A DNA stretch of 64,000 nt from NCBI RefSeq assembly GCF_932526225.1, contig NC_064034.1:3520001-3584000 (forward strand), in the 5' to 3' direction. The position numbers were made by a program, and so were the translations under genes. The notes below the pieces were generated by a model, which was not told the origin of the DNA, searched no databases, and was given only the letters and a program-made list of their open reading frames with translations. Below, piece after piece: positions 1 through 11,691 of this stretch. Source of the DNA: Nematostella vectensis. Lineage: Eukaryota > Cnidaria > Anthozoa > Actiniaria > Edwardsiidae. Each line of letters starts with the position of its first letter. Within the stretch, counting starts at the first letter, position 1.

Positions 1-239
1 AATCTTGATTTTACGATATCGGTATAATAACGATAAATATTTCGTGCAGCAAGAGTAAAATTTCGATATAACGATATATACAGAAGCGAAGCAAAAGCAA
101 GACCAAGCAGTCAAATAGTAATACATAACAATACATCAAGTAAAATGCAGGAAAAAATAGCTTTCCGCATCTCAGCAATCGGTGCAATTTGCGTCTATTT
201 TTATCCACTATCTGCTTTTGATGAATTGATCTGTAAATT

Positions 240-1400
240 CGAGGAGGACAAATAGGAGATGGGGAAAGAGGGAAAGGTAGGAAGGAGAAGGACAAGGGAG
301 GAAATGAGAAGAAGAATGAAAGAGTAGGAGAAAGAGGAGGAGTAGGAGTGAGGAGAAGAAGAAGGTCGAGGAGGAGAAGGAGAAGGAGAAAGAAGAGGAG
401 TGAGGAGGGGGGACAAGGATAAGGATAAGGAGGTGGAGTGAGGAGGGGGGAGAAGGATAAGGAGAAGGAGGTGGAGTGAGGAGGGGGGACAAGGATAAGG
501 ATAAGGAGGTGGAGTGAGGAGGGGGGAGAAGGATAAGGAGAAGGAGGTGGAGTGAGGAGGGGGGAGAAGGATAAGGAGAAGGAGGTGGAGTGAGGAGGGG
601 GGAGAAGGATAAGGAGAAGGAGGTGGAGTGAGGAGGGGGGAGAAGGATAAGGAGAAGGAGGTGGAGTGAGGAGGGAGGACAAGGATAAGGAGAAGGAGGT
701 GGAGTGAGGAGGGGGGAGAAGGATAAGGAGAAGGAGGTGGAGTGAGGAGGGGGGAGAAGGATAAGGAGAAGGAGGTGGAGTGAGGAGGGAGGACAAGGAT
801 AAGGAGAAGGAGGTGGAGTGAGGAGGGGGGAGAAGGATAAGGAGAAGGAGGTGGAGTGAGGAGGGGGGAGAAGGATAAGGAGAAGGAGGTGGAGTGAGGA
901 GGGGGGAGAAGGATAAGGAGAAGGAGGTGGAGTGAGGAGGGGGGACAAGGATAAGGAGAAGGAGGTGGAGTGAGGAGGGGGGAGAAGGATAAGGAGAAGG
1001 AGGTGGAGTGAGGAGGGGGGAGAAGGATAAGGAGAAGGAGGACAAGGATAAGGAGAAGGAGGTGGAGTGAGGAGGAAAAGGAGTGAGGACAAGGAGGACA
1101 AGGAGAATGAGAACGAGGAGGAATAGGAGTAAAAGGATGACAAAGAGAAGGGGAAAAAGGCTACTTTCCGCATCACAGCAATCGGTACAATTAGCGGCCA
1201 TTGTTATCCGTTATCTGCTGTTGATTGATTGTTCTGAAAAATCGAAAGATGAGGAGGAGGATAAGGAGAAGAAGAAGAAGGAGAAGGGAGAGAAGGAGAA
1301 AGTGGAGAAAGAGGAGGAGAAGGAAGAAGACGGAGAAGGACGAGAGATGGTGTTTGAGAAAGAGGGGAAGGATGGGGAGGAGAAGAAGAGAGAAACGTGA
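240..1400 (+). repeat. Polypurine tract with 38-bp minisatellite
   Basis: The + strand is almost purely A and G for more than 1.1 kb. From about 395 to 1075 it is a tandem array of about 17 copies of a 38-bp unit containing gtggagtgagg and aaggataagg, with small variants such as gac for gag. Because 38 is not a multiple of three, all three minus-strand frames stay open and give artefactual Pro/Ser/Leu-rich ORFs. The flanks (240-395, 1080-1400) are degenerate GA-rich DNA. The array ends 70 bp before the GPCR start. Polypurine mirror-type DNA of this kind can adopt triplex structure, but no function is shown here. Confidence 0.9.
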
Positions 1401-1468
1401 TCGAGATCGAGTCGAGCGAATTTATTTTTTGTTATCATTTTGTTTCAGATAAGTAAAAATTCATTGCA

Positions 1469-2500
1469 ATGGAGAGGGAAGCTTCCACCGACTTTCAATC
1501 CAACATAACATCTTATTCCTGCGTCGCCATGAACACAAGCGATCAATTGAGTTATGTGCCCTTGCCAATTCATCTAGCGCTTAAAGTTGTCTTTACTTCT
1601 ATTTTTTCATTATACTTCCTGATCGGAACAATAAGTAACGTATTTCTTTTCGCTGTTGTTCGAAAAGTGCAGGTACAGCAAAGAGGGAAGCCTATTAAAG
1701 CAATGCAGAGGTTCTTGACTTTAATTTGTCTCAGAAGTTTGACTGTGTGCAATATCTTCAATTCTATGGGGCCGACAGTGCTTAGGATTGTTCGATTGGT
1801 ATATGGCAGTGTGTCTTCCAATCACTGGTCCTGTAGAGCAAGTCGCTTCTTTACTTTCGCCCCTTCAATTGTATTAATACTTCACGAAGTTGTGATGTCG
1901 ATTGAACGATACTACTCATTATTCGAACCAATGAGTGTGTGTTCAACAAAAGCTGTGGAAAAGATACTGGCAGGGGCCTGGGCCGGAGGCGTGATGCTCA
2001 CTCTAGGCCTTGTGTCAAGTGCAACCATTGTCCAAGTGGACCTGGGACACAATCTCTATAGCACGGCTTGTCGACAGGCGCTGGATACGATGGTTATGAA
2101 AATCATATTTTATGTTTCTGTTATTATGGCTTTCGTCATCCCCGCCATATTGATGTTCACTATTGCTATCAAGGTGAAGAGATTTCTCAAGCAGCGAAGG
2201 CAGAGGGTCGAGGAAGGCAAACCTGAGTTTTTAGACAGGGCGTACGCGTGGAGGCTCAAGGATGCACAAATGCTCGTAAGCATTGTGTTGACGTTTCTCG
2301 TTCCTTACGCGTTGATATTTTTTTATGGCGTGATTTTGCTAATTACTAAGGTAGATTTAGACTTCTACTTTTCATTCTCGATCCTAAATATCAGTGGAGT
2401 GTTGGCATTTTCTAACTGCATTTCCATTCCACTTGTTTGTCTTGTAAAAAATAGACAGTTTCGAGAAATTGCTTGGCAAATGTTATCATGTCAGCCTTAG
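1469..2500 (+). CDS. Rhodopsin-like (class A) G-protein coupled receptor, single exon
   Basis: A 343-residue protein with seven hydrophobic segments and no recognisable signal peptide. The N-terminus has candidate N-glycosylation sites (NIT, NTS). TM1 carries the family GTISN pattern with its conserved Asn, and the end of TM3 carries an ERY triplet in place of DRY. A Cys just before TM3 (SNHWSC) and one in the loop before TM5 (TACRQ) can form the usual disulfide. TM7 lacks a clear NPxxY motif (region FSNCISIP), so this is a divergent member. Cnidarian genomes carry large sets of intronless orphan class A receptors, and this fits that pattern. It would act at the plasma membrane; the ligand is unknown. 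The ATG at 1469 is the first in frame. A 20-bp minisatellite begins less than 100 bp after the stop. Confidence 0.85.
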   Translation: MEREASTDFQSNITSYSCVAMNTSDQLSYVPLPIHLALKVVFTSIFSLYFLIGTISNVFLFAVVRKVQVQQRGKPIKAMQRFLTLICLRSLTVCNIFNSMGPTVLRIVRLVYGSVSSNHWSCRASRFFTFAPSIVLILHEVVMSIERYYSLFEPMSVCSTKAVEKILAGAWAGGVMLTLGLVSSATIVQVDLGHNLYSTACRQALDTMVMKIIFYVSVIMAFVIPAILMFTIAIKVKRFLKQRRQRVEEGKPEFLDRAYAWRLKDAQMLVSIVLTFLVPYALIFFYGVILLITKVDLDFYFSFSILNISGVLAFSNCISIPLVCLVKNRQFREIAWQMLSCQP

Positions 2501-2574
2501 CAAACCCAACCCAAGCAAGTAAGGCGAGTTGGATCCCGAGGGAAGTCGCCACATCAGTCCAACAGCGCAATCGA

Positions 2575-3262
2575 ACCCACAGCCGAGCAAAGGAGTCCAG
2601 AGCCGAACAGACGAGTCCAGAGCGGAGCAGTCGAGTGCAGGGTTGAGCAGCCGAATCCAGGGGCTGGCACTCGAGTCCAGAGCCGAGCGGACGAGTCCAG
2701 TACCGAACAACCGAGTCTAAAGCCGAGCAGTCGAGTCTAGAGCCGAGCAGCGGAGTCCAGAGCCGAGCAACCGAGTCTAGAGCCGAGCAGCCGAGTCCAG
2801 AGCCGAGCAGCCGAGTCCAGACCCGAGCAGCCGAGTCCAGAGCCGAGCAGACGAGTCCAGAGCGGAGCAGTCGAGTCCAGGGGCTGGCACTCGATTTCAG
2901 AGCCGAGCGGACGAGTCCAGTACCGAGCAACCGAGTCTAAAGCCGAGCAGTCGAGTCTAGAGCCGAGCAGCGGAGTCCAGAGCCGAGCAACCGAGTCTAG
3001 AGCCGAGCAGCCGAGTCCAGACCCGAGCAGTCGAGTCCAGAGCCGAGCAGACGAGTCCAGAGCGGAGCAGTCGAGTCCAGGGGCTGGCACTCGAGTTCAG
3101 AGCCGAGCAGACGAGTCCAGTACCGAGCAACCGAGTCTAGAGCCGAGCAGCGGAGTCCAGAGCCGAGCAGTCGAGTCCAGAGCCGAGCAGCCGAGTCCAG
3201 AGCCGAGCAACCGAGTCCAGAGCCGAGCAATCAAGTCCAGAGCCGAGCAGCCGAGTCTAGTG
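2575..3262. repeat. 20-bp minisatellite downstream of the GPCR gene
   Basis: About 34 tandem copies of a 20-bp unit, consensus gagtccagagccgagcagcc with variants at the last bases. A higher-order period of roughly 200 bp is marked by the variant block caggggctggcactcga at about 2660, 2880 and 3080. The long minus-strand ORFs rich in ALDS and RLWTRLLGS are translations of this array, not genes. Confidence 0.9.
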
Positions 3263-4098
3263 TCGACTAACCCAGAGTGAAATGATCCAAAACTGGTCAA
3301 TGCTGTAGTGTTGAAATAGTTCTTGCATATGCTGATGTTAGAAGATGTAAGTCAGCATCCGTTTGAGGGAAAAATACACCAAGGCATTTGTCGGAGATCA
3401 TATATCGGAAATTTTAGGCTTAACCATGGGGATTTCTGCTTCACGACTCGTACCACTGGTATTTTGTTGGTGTATCGGACATTTATGGGCAACACTGTGG
3501 CTTTATAGTTGGATATGTACTTCGTCCGGAGAAAACTAGCCAATCAAAATAATCGCGACATAATATTATCTGCCCTTTTTCTAGTGTGCTCCGAGAATAG
3601 GACAATAAAAATACAACTAACAAGAACACACTCTTTTTTTTTTATAAGAAGCTTTTTATAAGAACGTCTAGCCAGAAATTTTTCGAAATAGTGTTTTGAT
3701 GATCTGATAGTTTCGATAATACAGGATCGCACTAACTCGTGTCGTCTATTTTGGTGATATATCCGCTTGGCGTGGTTTATTGATAGGCGCCAGGGGCGGA
3801 GTTTTGCTAGAAGGGTGAGGAGGGGGGAGGAAAAATAAATACAGTGACTGACAAGGAAAAAGGGCATTTACCCCCTTACCCCCCCCCCTCACCTCCCCTC
3901 TGGAAACTTCTGGGCATTTGACCCCCCACCCCGGAATTTCCAATCCCCTCCATGGGGTGGGGGGGGGGGGGGGGGTATGGATATTTTCTGGAACTACACA
4001 TGGTCACAGAAAAAAATGAGCTGTTGTATTTTGGTAGGCTTTTAAAATCTGCTCAAAAGTGGCCGTGTGATTCTTGTTCCCCTCGTTTATGCCTTTAC
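3263..4098. other. Intergenic, no gene recognised
   Basis: No convincing coding exon. The stretch holds a C-rich tract at about 3880-3930 and an uninterrupted run of more than 15 G near 3960-3976, which is prone to assembly error. Confidence 0.6.
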
Positions 4099-4620
4099 TC
4101 ATTCAAAGAAAATGCCATAAACAGTTGCTTGTGCAAAAACAGAGGAATTGCAATAACTTGCAGTCGCATAGTTATCAAACTCGTGGCTCCACACGCATCT
4201 GCTCGTAACCTTTATCTCCTGTCCCTGGTTTCCTCCAACATGCGCTAAAACTACCAGCTTATACCTTGGTAATTCAAGGGCTTTTACACGCTCCTTTATG
4301 CTGTTTGAAATGCTTTTGCATTTTTCTTTTGCCTTCGTCACGTTGTACTCAACACTAGAAAGCGTCTCACTTAGAACCCCGCGTATAATCTCCTCCACTT
4401 TAGCAACCGGAAAGCTCACATCTGGATCAATCTTGTAAGTGTTTTCGTATGTTCGTTTGCAGTTTACAAGGTCTTCAAGAACACTGTTCGCATCTGAGTG
4501 CTCTGAGTCGGTTTCCTTCAAGTCTCCAAGCTCATTGACTACCGGAAGGTGAATCTCTTTCAGACTGATAAAGCCACCCTTTCGCTGATCCTTTTGAATT
4601 AAAATCTTCCGTTTGTTCAT
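4099..4620 (-). CDS. Tctex1-domain protein (dynein light chain Tctex-type family)
   Basis: A 173-residue protein starting at the ATG at 4620. The C-terminal 110 residues form a Tctex1 fold: the helical part includes VAKVEEIIRGVLSETL, and the strands include RYKLVVLAHVG, QEIKVTSRCVWSHEFD and the terminal VFAQATVYGIFFE. These match the family signature of a YK-V-V-V strand, then W-x-x-x-x-D, then A-x-V-x-x-x-(F/Y). The N-terminal 60 residues are acidic and low in structure, as in the Tctex1-domain-containing (DYNLT4/5-like) subfamily. Members dimerise and link cargo or ciliary components to dynein. It is a paralogue of the gene at 12656-13306. Single exon; the frame is intact. Confidence 0.82.
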   Translation of the reverse strand: MNKRKILIQKDQRKGGFISLKEIHLPVVNELGDLKETDSEHSDANSVLEDLVNCKRTYENTYKIDPDVSFPVAKVEEIIRGVLSETLSSVEYNVTKAKEKCKSISNSIKERVKALELPRYKLVVLAHVGGNQGQEIKVTSRCVWSHEFDNYATASYCNSSVFAQATVYGIFFE

Positions 4621-4802
4621 GGTTTTCGCGGCCTTCAATTAACACCCAGCTAGCGGCACATTAATCGTATAACGTTTATAGAGCTACAGTGTTAAACGGT
4701 CAGTATAATTCTAAAATTAAACGAGACTTACCTGTAAGTCGAAGTTTGATTGGGATTCTATCTTGTCATCAGTCAGGAACGGAGGAGTAACATGAGTCTC
4801 GT

Positions 4803-5228
4803 TTAAGTTTGACATCGGTGAACTGTTAATATCGCCAAGAAAGTTGTGAGTTTCTTGGTCAGTTCCTTAAGTGATAGTTCCATATGGGGCGGCATAGATC
4901 GAATATACCGAAGCACTACCCCTATGTCCCAGAAATGTTTATACCTAGGCAGCGAAGGCCTCAGTTCGAAAATACCTTTCAGGAAACGTGTCACTAGGGG
5001 GTGTTCACAGAAGGTGCCGTTGCTAGTGGTTATGACTGTAGATAATGAGGACCGGGCTGTGTTAATAGCACTATAGCCCAGACCCTCATGGTATAGCCGT
5101 GTGAGGAAAGTTAGCCCATCTTGCACTGTTGCGCGTTCCAATGAGATTGCGTTATCTTTGCAAAATGCCAACCAACGCTGTAAATACACATTGTATTGTT
5201 TACACGTGCCCGTCCTCCAGGACGCCAT
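4803..5228 (-). pseudogene. DIRS tyrosine recombinase, truncated
   Basis: 141 codons resembling the N-terminal SAM-like core-binding domain of tyrosine recombinases (pattern TCKQYNVYLQRWLAFC, then GLTFLTRLYHEGLGYSAINTARSSLS). The frame ends just after the beginning of the catalytic domain, so the R-H-R-Y catalytic residues are missing. In an intact element this enzyme would insert the circular DNA copy. Confidence 0.7.
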
Positions 5229-5266
5229 AATGATATCGATAGTCTCCTTTCCTAGCTAGTTACCTT

Positions 5267-7146
5267 CTAGGGTTTGCCGGATAAGAGGCAGACCAGCAGG
5301 CGAAGGGACTTGTGCAGCGGGTGTATCTCGTGAGGGTGACCCGGCAATGACAGCATGTTCCTCTGTGGGCCGAGGGTGATCGGTTGATTGAGACACATGG
5401 TCTTGACTTTCGGGTACCAAGCCTGTGTCGGCCAGTCGGGGACGACACAGATTTCCGTTGCGTGGTCCTGTTGGACTTTCTGCAGAAAAGTGCCGATCCC
5501 ACTAAAGGGTGGAAACGCATAGAATTTCAATGATGATAGCGTTTGAACGACACATAACGAGTGAATTGTTTATTAAGCCTACTGGCAAATAGATCAATGT
5601 TAGGGGTGAATTCCAGCTCAGAAAGTGCAAATGACACTAGATCTGTATTGAGCATCCACTCTGTTTGTCGTATTTTGGTTCTAGATTCCCGGTCTGCGAG
5701 GCAGTTAGCGATCCCGGGGATATAGGCTGAGCTAAGCCATATGCCTCTAGTTATACACCACTCCCAAATAGTCTTCCCCAGTAGGTTAAGTTCTGGAGAG
5801 TGGCTCGTTCCCATGTGGTTTAGAACTGCGATGGCCGTTGTGTTATCAATCATAGCTCTAACGTGCGCATCACGAAGATCCTTACAGTATGTCTTTAACC
5901 CTAAAAATACCGCTAACAGCTCGAGATAGTTAATATGGTGTTTCTGTTCCCTTACGAACCAGGTACCCCCTGTGCTATCATTCTCAAATACCGCGCCCCA
6001 GCCTAGATTCGACGCATCGGTCGTGAGGGTATGCGACGGGCCGTGTGATATGACGATTTTGTTGTCAAGGACATTATTTTCCCCCCATTCAAGCTCTGCG
6101 GTTGAACTGCGTGACAATGTCATATACGCATCAAAGTTACCTCGGTTGGATTTTAGCGCCTTAGATTTATCACTCTCAAGGGATCGATAATATAGTGGGC
6201 CATACATAACTCCTGGGAATGAAGATATAATTTTCCCAATAACACAGGCTAGTTCGCGAATGGTCAGGCGTGAAGCTACCCTGAGATCGTGACAGCGCTT
6301 TTGAAGGCTAATCGCTTTTTCTTGCGTGAGCCTGATTGACATGTCGACTGAATTAATTATAAACCCAAGCAGTACTAGGCTCTGTGACGGAATAAAAACA
6401 CGGACTTTTCCGGGTGGATAACAAAGCCCAAGGAGTCGAATAGTGTAAACGTTCCAATAACGTTGTTTGTACATTCGGCATATGTTTTGCCTTGTAGGAA
6501 CAAATCGTCAATGTAACTAGCGACAATATGACCGTTCCTATGGAGCTCCGCGAGCGGAGGCTTTAGCATTTTTGTGAATACCCGAGGGCATGAGGCTAAC
6601 CCGTTGGGGAGGCAAGTTAATTGGTAAAGTTGATCGTTCCAATAAAACCGGAGGTATCTACGGAACAAGAGGCTGACTGCGACTGAAAAATAGGCGTCTT
6701 TAAGATCTAAGCTCGCCATATAGCAATTCTGCTCGGCCAGTTTGAGTATTGACGCTAGTGTATCCATCTTAAAGTGGTGGTACGTCACGTACTCATTGAG
6801 CCCCTTAAGGTTAAGGATCATGCGATAACTACCGTCCTTTTTAGGACTTACAAAAATATTAGAGATAATCTCCCCGGGTGAGTGATGTGCCGATTCAATA
6901 ATAGCTTTTTTTGGATAGCTTAGCTATCTCAGCCTCGATGATACCTGACTCATGTTCGGAGAACGTGATCTGCGGCCGGTGGCCATTATGAGGCGTGTCA
7001 TCAAAACTGATAATTGCACCTTTAACGGTTGTCAATATTTTCTTATCAGAGGTGATACTATGCCAAACATGCAAGCGGTGGTGTAAGCATCCGGCCACAA
7101 AGCTGTCACATTTACTTTTAAGATATTGTGTAACGTTAGCTATCAC
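5267..7146 (-). pseudogene. DIRS reverse transcriptase and RNase H, broken
   Basis: The segments lie in several frames. At 6895-7146 is the region before the fingers. At 6375-6821 is the RT palm with LDLKDAYFSV and the YIDD catalytic box. At 5527-6474 are the connection and the DIRS-type RNase H, with TTDASNLGWGAVF, a LELLAVFLGL helix and a late GIANCLADRES block. At 5267-5530 is the C-terminal tail. Frame changes lie near 6850-6900, 6410-6470 and 5530. The order and motifs identify the domain pair; the breaks make it a pseudogene. Confidence 0.78.
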
Positions 7147-7329
7147 TGTGTGGGCATGACCACTTACCGAATCTTTTATATCTTTTAGGCGGCGTATTAA
7201 TTCTTGTCCTTGCGCGGTTTCCCCCTGAACGGTGTTCGGGGGCCCTTGGACAAAAAAGGCTGTCTGTTGCTTGACCGATTATGGTATCCACCGCGCCCCG
7301 TCCAAGAGGAGATAGGCTTTCCGCCCTGC

Positions 7330-8363
7330 TTTCCTTAGTTAGGTTTGAATTCGGGTCTCGGCCCTAGCGATTTTGAGATGCTGTTCATCTCCTTGGCGTC
7401 CCTGATTTGCTTCGCCAGGTCTTCCCCGAATAACAGGCTACACTTATCCTGATCCGGGCCTGGTTAAGCGCACAGGGAGGCGAACTCCTTGTTCAGGACG
7501 GGCTTGATTTGCTCCCGTCGCACGTGCGAGAGCTCAGCCGTGGCATGACCAACAAGGCGGATGGCGTCTATTGCCTTCGACAGGTTGTCAGTGGTGTCCG
7601 CTTTTTTTGTTTGCTTGAGTAAGCTATCGCAGCATTGTAAAATGCTGAATGTGGCTTTCTGCATGGTCTGCTGGACATTGGCCACTTTAATGTCAGCTTT
7701 CCGCTTAAACCCCGGCATTTTAGCCCAAATTTCGGGGTTCACACGCGGCACTGTAATTTCGTGGCAGTTCTGCGGTTTCGCATGTTTTGCCAGTAATGGC
7801 TTCAGCCTATCGGCTGCAATGCTCGAACCCCATAGCTTTTTCGCTATTTTTGCTATTCGGTCGTTGACCGCCTCACAGACCGCTTCCTCGTCTTCGATAC
7901 CGGCCTCTAGGGCATCGAAGAACGCGTCCTCACCCGGGTCGGGTACATTTTCGTTGGGATTGCCCTCGTTAGGGTCAGGCTGAGTGGACTTTCGAAATTC
8001 CTCGATTTCCTCGTCCTCCACGGTGTGGCTAAGACGGTCCGCTCGGTCGCGTCGCTTGGGACCTTTCGCCCCCTCTTCGTCGTCGTCCGAGCTACTGAGC
8101 GTGTTCTCCGGCGGTGCCGTTTTGCGCTTTCTTGAAGCGTTGACGCCCTGTGCTGTGTGGGCACTCATGAAGGAGGCCAGAGTATCCGCCATGCTGGCCA
8201 TGTTTCTGTTTAAATCGTTCATGGTACGGAGTACCTCGTGGCTTTCGCCATTACCCCGGTGGGGTTCAGTTTGCATCGGTGATGCCGTGTGGGTGTCCGA
8301 TGGACCGCTAGCCTCATCTTCGAGCATGTGCTCAAGGGAGGCATTTTCAGCTTTGTTCGTCAT
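7330..8363 (-). pseudogene. DIRS gag-like protein, frameshifted
   Basis: The main open part runs from the ATG at 8363 to a stop at 7464 (299 codons). It is acidic, has a Lys/Arg-rich segment (KRKTAPP, KRRDRADR), and has a C-terminal helical region typical of the first ORF of DIRS elements. A continuation in another frame reaches about 7330 with a Gly/Arg-rich tail just before the RT part, so one frameshift near 7460 separates them. Confidence 0.6.
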
Positions 8364-8640
8364 GTTTAAGTAATGTACTAAAAATATATAAAACAAGTGG
8401 CGATTAGTTAGTATAAAGAATATCAAAACACAATGGATTGGTTGCTAACCCCGAAGTACTCACGAGTACCAAAGGTGATAGTTGATGTAGATGTAGAATT
8501 TTTGAAGTAGTTGATCTGCGATCAGGTAGGCGTGTGGCTGCTGTGAAAGCTAGCGTACAATGGCTCGATAAGCAAGCGCGCGTGCTTCTCATGTTACTCC
8601 GTAGTGACGTATGACTGATGACAGATAGAATTAGCAAATA

Positions 8641-10519
8641 AAAAGTGCAATCCTTAGTAGGAAAGAAGTAAACACGACCCAGAACTCCTGAGGGAAAACG
8701 ACAGAGTAATCCATTGTACCAAACGTGTTATTTGCACGATAATTGAAAATTGAATTCCTGTACTCTAATGGATACGATAAAGAAAACTTTTCTACTTACA
8801 CAAAAACTTTTAAGTAGGTGTATACAATAGAGAAACAAGGGCTTTAGTAATAGATGGAAATTTACTACAATGCCATTTTAGGGGCTAGTTGGTACAATTT
8901 TCAGTAAAAAATCGCGACGAAAGGCAAGTATTCGTTGTTGTATTTTTTGCTTGTTTTCAATTTGGATAAATTTGTTACGATGATAACATTAGACAACTTT
9001 CAAGCGTAAATCATCACATGATCTCTCGCTGGCCTTCCGTGAAATAAATTTTCAGTAGGGACGCTTTTTTAAAGCATTTGTCAAGTAACTAACACACACA
9101 CACAAATGAATCTGGGAAAATAATGTATCATTGACATCATGAACTATATCCATCTCAACGTTCTCTAAATGCCATGACAACGTACGATTTTGACACGAAG
9201 ATGATTAACTGTGACATAGTATTCGCATAAAATGCCATTGACAAATTTATATGATGATTCGCCAGGTTTGACCCACATAATTAGAACTGAAATTACCTTC
9301 ATTTATGGGTTAGAATTTGTTATCTTTTTGTACCTTTTGTTCTGAGTGTAATTAGTCCCCGTTTAAGGATACAATAGAGGGGTTTTCGATCAATTTGGCA
9401 TTTTCAAAAGAACCATTACATCGCTGAGGAAATAAAAGGCACGTTCGCCGTTAAAGATCAAAGTAAACAATGGCAATCTAGCATACTATTACTTAATACT
9501 AGAAGTTCACGTGAAGAAGTAAAGTGCTCGAGCTCATAGATTGGTTGTTCATTCAATTGCAAGGGTTAAATCAATATTCTTTTAGATTTGTTTGGGGCAG
9601 TTCGCACATTGTCCATTAGCCAGATTTATGCAAGACCCCATTTTCTTTGCAGCCACTGTCTTGGCTGATCACTAACCCTTTGTTTCATGGTTTCTCTGTT
9701 TGTTTTATAAGAGAAATAGAACAAAAACAAATTACTCAATCTTATTTTATTAAACAAAAGAAATTATTTAATAGAAGGCATTGCATGTCTAGAAAAGGAA
9801 AGGTGAAGTCTGATAACCATAACAAACAATCTGATTAGCTGTGGAGGGGATGTGCAGTCATAGATATTATGGAAAGAAAAGTAAATTTAAAAAAAAACTG
9901 CCTTTTGGTGGTTGAGTGGGAGGGACACAGCCCGTGGGCCCACCCCAAGCCAAATGCCTGTACAAACCCAGTAAGCTATTTGGGTCTAAGTGGTGGCCAT
10001 GATAATAGCTACTGAAAGGATTACTGCTCATGTATTAACATATTGTGAACTATACAGAATTTATGATTTCCTGGTTACCCCTAACAATAGCTTCTGCATG
10101 TAAGAACACTGCAGTATTCACTGGAGCCCACTGATTTCTAAAGAATCTCTGTGTCTCCTCCGTGGCTGTGTTTGCCTTGGTTTAAAATAATGAAGCAATC
10201 CATGTTTTTTTTATTTCTTGGGCAATGATTTGCAATCATAGTAGTTCTGGACTGGACATTGCTGTGGAAAAATAGACTCAAAATATAAAATACTGCAAAC
10301 CCAGTATCGAGTAAAATAAAGCAATTTAATGTCTGATATTAGAAGGGCTGAGAAGCGGGGCAGAGAAATGAGATTTTTCGGATTGATTTTACATTTCCCT
10401 TTATACACAAGTCTCATCAAATAACACATAGATCTACTGAATGCTTATTATTTACCCGTCATTTTAGGAATTTGGTTTGTTTATGTATTCCCTTCATAAA
10501 GTTATTTCGCTTAGTTGCA
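8641..10519. other. AT-rich intergenic, nothing recognised
   Basis: I see no convincing exon, RNA gene or transposon end here. The only longer ORFs are short AT-rich frames. A short CA run lies near 9090-9105. Confidence 0.5.
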
Positions 10520-10529
10520 TTTATAAACA

Positions 10530-10716
10530 GGGTGTCTACAAAACAAAGACCTAAAACCTAAAACCTGTGACCCCAAAAGCTACGACCCCAAAAGCAACGA
10601 CCCCCAAAATTTTGCCGTTATTATTTAGCCTACCTTGTTTCCCAAAAGGGCTACACAGCGTGGAAGTTTCATGTGGAATCAGTGATCCTTATGAGATAAT
10701 AAGCTTATTCAATCTT

Positions 10717-10747
<31 letters not shown>

Positions 10748-11681
10748 GAACTACTTGTGTTTTCAAGGTGGTCGTTTCTTAAAACGCCGATAAGCTCAGA
10801 AACCGGAATGTCACCCGGTAAACATTTTCGGGTGTTTCTTCCAAAATCTTAATTGCCCGCTAACTTACGGGAAATCGCTCCATGTTCTAGTTGTGTCGAG
10901 TTGTAGAAAGTTTTCATCACAGAGAAAACCATTCCACTGCCCGGTGAAAAGTGGGCCAATCAAGGCTTACATCATTTTATCAGATTTTCTTCCAACCAAT
11001 CAGGTTTCATCTCTGTCAAATGATTTGACATTTAGCTGCCACAGTGCGCCTAAAAATATAAACAGCTTTGCGAAATTATAAGTTTTTCTACAAAATGAGA
11101 CTTTATTTACTTGTTCTTTGTCTTTCTTTCGAAAAATGTCGATGCCACAGCAATTGTTGGGGTGCAAGTTGTCTACAGACATCGACAAACTAGGATTTCA
11201 ATAACTATTTAGCCAATCTACTCATAAATTTGGAAAATATAATTTATTTGTCGGGAACCCGTATCGGCGCGCTACGCAAAAGCTTTGTTTTGATAAACAC
11301 TCTTCCTCGCCAGGGAGTTCGAAAACTTTTCTAAATTACCGGTAATTGCCGGGTCTGTTAGGTTACCGGGAGAGTTTTTGGGATAATTTTTCGGGCAAAG
11401 GAGCGTGTCTGAAAAATGTGTGCAATAAACGGACGATTAAAAATAGTTCATTGGCGTGCACATGAGGATACTTCCTCCGTGAAAAGCACCAAAAAATTCG
11501 CTGGATTACCTCATTAGGATCACTGATTCCATGTGAAACTTTCGCGCTGTATAGCCATTTGGGAAACAAGGTAAACTAAATAATAACTGAAATTTTTGGG
11601 GGGTCGTAGCTTTAGGGGTCGTAGCTTTTGGGGTCACAGGTTTTAGTTATTTGGTTTTAGGTCTTCGTTTTGTAGACACCC
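10530..11681. mobile_element. MITE with long inverted repeats and 10-bp target duplication (Mutator-type)
   Basis: The left end gggtgtctacaaaac (10530) and right end gttttgtagacaccc (11681) are inverted repeats that extend inward about 170 bp, up to the block with atcagtgatcct and its inverse aggatcactgat. Within the repeats, ccccaaaagctacgaccc occurs in short tandem form. The 10 bases tttataaaca flank both sides (10520-10529 and 11682-11691), a target site duplication length expected for Mutator-like elements. There is no transposase, so it is non-autonomous. A run of about 20 G sits inside near 10727-10748. Confidence 0.82.
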
Positions 11682-11691
11682 TTTATAAACA

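Larger units (their letters stand above)
4716..8640 (-). mobile_element. Decayed DIRS-like tyrosine-recombinase retrotransposon
   Basis: Reading on the minus strand, the order is gag-like ORF, reverse transcriptase with RNase H, then tyrosine recombinase, the DIRS arrangement. Inverted terminal sequence is still visible. The block at about 4730-4795 (containing gtcatcagtcagg and ggagtaacatgag) recurs in opposite orientation at about 8584-8632 (ctcatgttactcc, gactgatgacagatagaat). The coding parts are broken by several frameshifts and stops, so the copy is not autonomous. A related terminal sequence occurs at 57412-57885. Confidence 0.8.

Noticed and set aside
11-1201. 396- and 322-residue Pro/Ser/Leu-rich ORFs on the minus strand
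   Set aside because: They are translations of the 38-bp polypurine repeat; all frames are open and no start context or domain supports them.
2412-3300. Several minus-strand ORFs rich in ALDS/RLWTRLLGS
   Set aside because: Produced by the 20-bp minisatellite (three units equal 20 codons).
3950-3980. Long poly-G runs here and near 10735, 27970, 30855 and 59800 as possible telomeric or quadruplex signals
   Set aside because: Simple homopolymers without a telomere-type unit; most likely slippage products or assembly artefacts.
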